Part shown: positions 44,937 through 48,683 of the stretch, piece after piece
Layout of the letters: every line of letters starts with the position of its first letter
Numbering within the stretch: position 1 is the first letter of the stretch
Position numbers and translations under genes: made by a program
Assembly: GCA_027490215.1 (NCBI GenBank)
Contig: JAIXYO010000015.1
Span: 1-48,683 of the forward strand
Source: Rubrivivax sp.
GTDB lineage: Bacteria > Pseudomonadota > Gammaproteobacteria > Burkholderiales > Burkholderiaceae_C
Reading direction: 5' to 3'
Length of the DNA: 48,683 nucleotides
The notes under the pieces: model-generated
Told to the model about the DNA's origin: nothing
Seen by the model: only the letters and a program-made list of their open reading frames with translations
Databases searched by the model: none

Positions 44937-46792
44937 TGACGGCCACGCTGTCGACTGGCCGTCTCGGCGTGTGGGGGCGGTTCGATGAGGTGCTCGCCTC
45001 TGGCGCGCTGCTTCTGATGACATTGATCCCGTTGATCGAAGTCGCGTCGCGCCCGCTGATGGGCCATGGGGTCCACAACGCATCGGTGCTGGTTCAGCAC
45101 CTGGGGCTGGTGCTGGCCATGTTCGGCGCGGTGGCGGCCGAGCGCCATGGGCACCTCACCACCTTGGGCAGCGGCCTCGGGACGTTCGGCGGGCCCGGTA
45201 TGCGCGTGGTGGAGCAATGCTTTGCAAAAGGCAGTTCCGCAGTGATCTGCGGCCTGCTGGCACAGGCGAGCTGGCGCTTCGTGAGCAGTGAGTGGGAAGG
45301 CGGCCGCGAGCTGGCTTACGGCATTCCGGTGTGGTGGGTGCAGGCCACCATGCCGATCGGCTTTGTGCTCCTGGGCATGCGGCTGGGTGCGCGCTGCAGT
45401 GGCCCGTGGTGGTCGAGAGCAGTCTGCGCCATCGCGTTGCCCCTGGTCGGCTTCTGGGCGGCCCACCTGTTCGACGGCAGCAGCGTGCCGCTGTGGCCGT
45501 TGGCCCTGTGGCTGGTGGCCGTGCTGCTCACCGGCGCCCCGATCTTCGCGGTGCTGGGCGGGCTCGCCCTGGCACTGTTTGCGCAGGACGGTCAACCGCT
45601 GGCGTCGGTGCCACTCTCGCATTACCAGATCACCGTCAACCCGTCGCTGCCAGCCTTGCCGCTGTTCACGCTGGCCGGCCTGATCTTCGCGCGCACCGGC
45701 GCTGCTGGTCGGCTGGGGACCTTGTTCACGGCGGTGTGCGGCGGTGGTGTCACCGGCACGGTGGTGGCGACCGCAGTGCTGTGTTCCTGCTTCACCGCAT
45801 TCACCGGCGGCAGCGGCGTGACGATCCTGGCGTTGGGCGGACTGCTGTTGCCGCTGCTGCGGCAAGCGGGCTACCCCGAGCAGCGGGGCATCAGCCTGGT
45901 GACCAGCGCCAGCGCGCTGGGTGTGCTGCTGGCGCCGTCGGTGCCGTTGATCATGTACGCAATCATCGCGCGCGTGCCGATCAACACGATGTTTCTGGCC
46001 GGGCTGGTGCCTGCGGTGGTGATGGTGGTCTGTCTGCTGATTTGCGGTGGCTTTCTGAGGCGCGGGGGGATCGCTGTCACCACCTCAGACAACTCGGTTC
46101 CGCTGGTCGCCGATCAAGGCACGTCGTCTGTCAGGTCGGCCGCATGGGCCGCGAAATGGGAAATTCTGGCGCCCGTGGTGGCGATCGGGTCGCTGATCAG
46201 CGGCCTGGCCACGCCCACGGAAAGCGCCGCCATCACCGCGGCCTACGCCATCCTGACGCAAGCACTGGCGCACCGTGAGTTGAGTCCCCGCGTGTTCGGC
46301 AAATGCCTGAACGACTGCGCGCAACTGATCGGCGGCGTGATGCTGATCCTGGGCATGGCCCTGGGGCTGACCAACTACCTGATCGACGCCGGCATCCCGG
46401 ACGCCGCGATCGAATGGGTGCACAGCGTCATCCCGAACCGCTTCGTCTTCCTGCTCGCGCTCAACGTCTTCCTGTTCTTCGCAGGCGCGCTGATGGAAAT
46501 CTTCGCGGCCATCGTCGTGCTGGTGCCGCTCCTGCTGCCGGTGGCCATGAGCTACGGCATCGACCCGGTGCACTTCGGCATCATCTTCCTGGCGAACATG
46601 GAAATGGGCTTTCTGTGCCCGCCAGCCGGCATGAACCTCTACTTCGCCTCTGCGATGTTCGGCAAGACCATCCGCTATGTCGCAGTCTCGGTCCTGCCTG
46701 CGCTGCTCGCCATATTCGTCGGCACGCTGATCATTTCCTGGTTGCCGCTGCTGGCCACCGGGCTGCCTGGGCTGCTGCTCGGAACGGGATGA
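44936..46792 (+). CDS. Fused TRAP transporter permease DctQ-DctM
   Basis: The 618-residue membrane protein joins a small DctQ domain (residues 1-170) to a large DctM domain (about 180-610). DctM features include N-P-S-L-P-A-L-P-L-F-T-L-A-G, F-T-G-G-S-G-V-T-I-L-A-L-G-G, A-P-S-V-P-L-I-M-Y and A-T-P-T-E-S-A-A. TRAP permeases use an ion gradient to import the ligand handed over by DctP. Q-M fusions also occur in Tp0958 of T. pallidum, after TatT and TatP, so the whole operon layout is the same. The ATG overlaps the dctP stop. Confidence 0.92.
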   Translation: MTATLSTGRLGVWGRFDEVLASGALLLMTLIPLIEVASRPLMGHGVHNASVLVQHLGLVLAMFGAVAAERHGHLTTLGSGLGTFGGPGMRVVEQCFAKGSSAVICGLLAQASWRFVSSEWEGGRELAYGIPVWWVQATMPIGFVLLGMRLGARCSGPWWSRAVCAIALPLVGFWAAHLFDGSSVPLWPLALWLVAVLLTGAPIFAVLGGLALALFAQDGQPLASVPLSHYQITVNPSLPALPLFTLAGLIFARTGAAGRLGTLFTAVCGGGVTGTVVATAVLCSCFTAFTGGSGVTILALGGLLLPLLRQAGYPEQRGISLVTSASALGVLLAPSVPLIMYAIIARVPINTMFLAGLVPAVVMVVCLLICGGFLRRGGIAVTTSDNSVPLVADQGTSSVRSAAWAAKWEILAPVVAIGSLISGLATPTESAAITAAYAILTQALAHRELSPRVFGKCLNDCAQLIGGVMLILGMALGLTNYLIDAGIPDAAIEWVHSVIPNRFVFLLALNVFLFFAGALMEIFAAIVVLVPLLLPVAMSYGIDPVHFGIIFLANMEMGFLCPPAGMNLYFASAMFGKTIRYVAVSVLPALLAIFVGTLIISWLPLLATGLPGLLLGTG

Positions 46793-46903
46793 ATTCGGCC
46801 TCGCCCGGCTCCGTCCGACAGCGTACAGACGCGCGCGGCAATACGGCCGATAAACAGCGTCTTCGGCGCCTCGAAAGCCGCGCGCCGTTTCCACTGGAGG
46901 CCG

Positions 46904-48304
46904 ATGAAGTCGCAAAGCCGCCGCCGCGCCTTCGCGCTGTGCGTGGCCCTCATCACAGCCGCGATGCTGGGTCTGAGCTGCAGCAGCCTGCCCAGCTTCG
47001 TGCCCGACCTCGCACACCGACCGACGCGGCCGGTGCCGCTGGAGGGTGCGAGCGGCCCGCTGTCCGCTGCCCAGAGCCGCGCCATCCTGCAGCGCCTGCA
47101 GCGCGGCGGTGACCCAACCGACATCTTCAGCCGCCATCTCGCGCTTGAAGAGGCCATCGTCGGCAGCCCGCTGACCACGGGCAACGCGGTGCGTCTGCTG
47201 CAGGACGGCCCCGCCACCTACCGCGCCATGCTCGGCGCCATCGCTGGGGCACGCGACCACATCAACATGGAGACCTACATCCTGGACGACGATGCCGTCG
47301 GCCGCCAGTTCGCCGAGGCTCTGCTGGCCAAGCAGGCGCAAGGCGTGCAGGTCAACCTGCTGCGCGACAGCGCGGGCACCTTCAGCACACCCGTTGCCTT
47401 CTTCCAGCGCCTCAGCGAGGCCGGCGTGCAGGTCCTCGAATTCAACCCGGTCAACCCGCTGACGGCGCGCGACGGCTGGCAATGGAACCAGCGCGACCAC
47501 CGCAAGCTGCTCGTCGTCGATGGCCGCATCGCCTTTCTCGGCGGCATCAACATCAGCAGCGTCTACTCGGGCGGCTCCTTCGGCAAGGCCAGGCGAGTCG
47601 ATCCCGACGCGGCGCTGGCCTGGCGCGACACCGACCTGCAGCTGGAAGGCCCGGTGGTGGCGGAGTTGCAGAAGCTCTTCCTGGCCGCATGGCACGGCCA
47701 GAACGGGCCACCGCTGCCGCCGCGTGACTACTTCCCAGCCTTGCAGGCGATGGGAACTCAGGTGGTGCGAGCCATCGGCAGTTCACCTGAAGAGGCATTC
47801 AGCCTGATCTACGCCACGCTGCTGTCGGCCATCGGCAGTGCCGAGACCAGTGTGCGCATCACCAACGCCTACTTCGCGCCCGACCCTCAGCTTCTGGAGG
47901 CGCTGGTGGCCGCCGCGGCGCGCGGCGTCGAGGTGACGTTGATCCTGCCGGGGCAGACCGACTCGTGGCTGGTCTTCCACGCCGGGCGCAGCCACTACGC
48001 GCGACTGCTGAAGGGCGGTGTCCGGATCTTCGAGCGTCGCGGCGTCGTGCTGCACTCGAAGACGGCACTGGTGGACGGGGTCTGGGCCACCGTCGGATCC
48101 ACCAACCTCGACTGGCGCAGCTTCCTGCACAACCACGAACTCAACGCCGTCATGCTGGGCGCCGACTTCGGGCAACAGGTGCAGACCATGTTCGATCGCG
48201 ACCTGGCAGCGTCGGATGCCATCGAACTCGCAGCATGGGAGCGTCGCAGCCCGGCCTTGCACATGCAGGAGTGGTTCGGCCGGCTGTGGGAATACTGGCT
48301 CTGA
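46904..48304 (+). CDS. Phospholipase D / cardiolipin synthase-like lipoprotein
   Basis: The 466-residue protein has a lipoprotein signal ending L-G-L-S-C (C26, followed by Ser-Ser, which fits outer-membrane retention). Two PLD domains follow, with HKD motifs H-R-K-L-L-V-V-D (from residue 199, 47498) and H-S-K-T-A-L-V-D (from residue 384, 48053). N-M-E-T-Y-I, G-G-I-N-I-S and G-S-T-N-L-D also fit ClsA/ClsB-type cardiolipin synthases. A lipoprotein signal, instead of the usual membrane helices of ClsA, is a variant seen in some proteobacterial PLD proteins. It lies 111 bp after the TRAP permease and is probably separate from it in function. Confidence 0.86.
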   Translation: MKSQSRRRAFALCVALITAAMLGLSCSSLPSFVPDLAHRPTRPVPLEGASGPLSAAQSRAILQRLQRGGDPTDIFSRHLALEEAIVGSPLTTGNAVRLLQDGPATYRAMLGAIAGARDHINMETYILDDDAVGRQFAEALLAKQAQGVQVNLLRDSAGTFSTPVAFFQRLSEAGVQVLEFNPVNPLTARDGWQWNQRDHRKLLVVDGRIAFLGGINISSVYSGGSFGKARRVDPDAALAWRDTDLQLEGPVVAELQKLFLAAWHGQNGPPLPPRDYFPALQAMGTQVVRAIGSSPEEAFSLIYATLLSAIGSAETSVRITNAYFAPDPQLLEALVAAAARGVEVTLILPGQTDSWLVFHAGRSHYARLLKGGVRIFERRGVVLHSKTALVDGVWATVGSTNLDWRSFLHNHELNAVMLGADFGQQVQTMFDRDLAASDAIELAAWERRSPALHMQEWFGRLWEYWL

Positions 48305-48683
48305 CGCACCAGGCCCAGCAGGCACGCAGGGCGCGGCGAAAACCAAGTAGGTAGTGATCCCTGCGACATCACTTCGGCTGGCCTGCTTGTGAAGCTCGGG
48401 CTCAAGCGACGACAGCTTTGCGGCAAGCCAATCTCGTTGGCCTAGGCGCTCTATCGACCCGTTGCGGTCTTTCGCAGATCTGCCCCCACAGGCATCGGTC
48501 TGCGCGAGCGGAGGCTACCGGGTGACCGGCTCCGCTCATGTCCCCCGGGCCGGTTCACTGCCCTGGCGCTTCGGGTCAAGCCGATTCGGCCCTCCTCCTT
48601 TACTTCGCTGCGCCGGTCACCCGGCATCCCCCGCAGACAGCCACGGTTGTGTTCAACGGCCTTCAACCGCAACAGTGGCTCCC
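48305..48683. other. Non-coding tail of the window
   Basis: No convincing gene is seen. A minus-strand frame of 73 codons (48451-48672) is Arg-rich and lacks recognisable domains. The stretch from about 48480 to the edge has strong internal complementarity and could be the end of a mobile element or a structured RNA. Confidence 0.4.
48518..48624. repeat. Long inverted repeat near the right edge
   Basis: The arms ccgggtgaccggc (48518-48530) and gccggtcacccgg (48612-48624) are perfect 13-bp inverted copies, separated by 81 bases. The flanks continue imperfectly (ggcta before the left arm, catcc after the right arm). The loop has further short complementary GC-rich stretches. Confidence 0.6.

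Noticed and set aside
48451-48672. Small minus-strand Arg-rich open frame at the right edge
   Set aside because: It has no domain and lies over a strongly self-complementary DNA segment, so the frame may be a by-product.

Overview
This is a high-GC window with tightly packed genes, TGATG stop/start overlaps and several GTG/TTG starts. The gene set (TolC, HlyD-type adaptors, SapC family, GloA close to the E. coli enzyme, ZntB-like transporter, TRAP/TatT operon) points to a Gram-negative proteobacterium. A betaproteobacterium of the Burkholderiales is my best guess, but that is an inference from style and not from a marker gene. No rRNA, tRNA, CRISPR array or intact insertion sequence was seen.

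Positions 1-27518 are the 3' part of one giant gene. It is open at the left edge of the window, and the visible part alone encodes about 9,160 residues. The protein is a mosaic of extracellular beta-sandwich domains: 17 CARDB-like repeats, a PPC/IPT-like segment, two propeller-like segments, nine He_PIG-type Ig domains, an RHS/YD-like segment, a dockerin-like calcium motif, Big-type domains, PKD domains and recently duplicated Ig/PKD modules. Two further segments resemble an alpha/beta hydrolase and a zinc metalloprotease, both with degenerate catalytic motifs. An Arg/Glu-rich linker and a short C-terminal domain follow. I found no cysteine on reading the translation and no RTX nonapeptides.

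Positions 27518-36785 hold six same-strand genes directly downstream: a TolC-type outer-membrane channel, a GAF-GAF-TM-HlyD fusion, a PqqD-like/M50 protease/HlyD fusion, a short SecA-like ATPase, a periplasmic HlyD-type adaptor and a SapC-family protein. There is no ABC exporter. I propose a dedicated export machine for the giant protein, in which a SecA-like motor and a site-2-protease-like membrane protein stand where a type I system has its ABC transporter. This is the most interesting content of the window. Just after the locus lies an 87-bp relic of a second adaptor gene that differs from the intact copy only at synonymous positions.

Positions 36883-48683 look like ordinary accessory metabolism and transport: a D-aminoacylase-family amidohydrolase (-), a 2OG-Fe(II) oxygenase (-) overlapping gloA (-), a ferritin-like diiron protein (+), a CorA/ZntB-like transporter (-), a TatT-DctP-DctQM TRAP operon (+) and a lipoprotein phospholipase D/cardiolipin synthase (+). 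The last 380 bases carry no convincing gene but contain a long inverted repeat.
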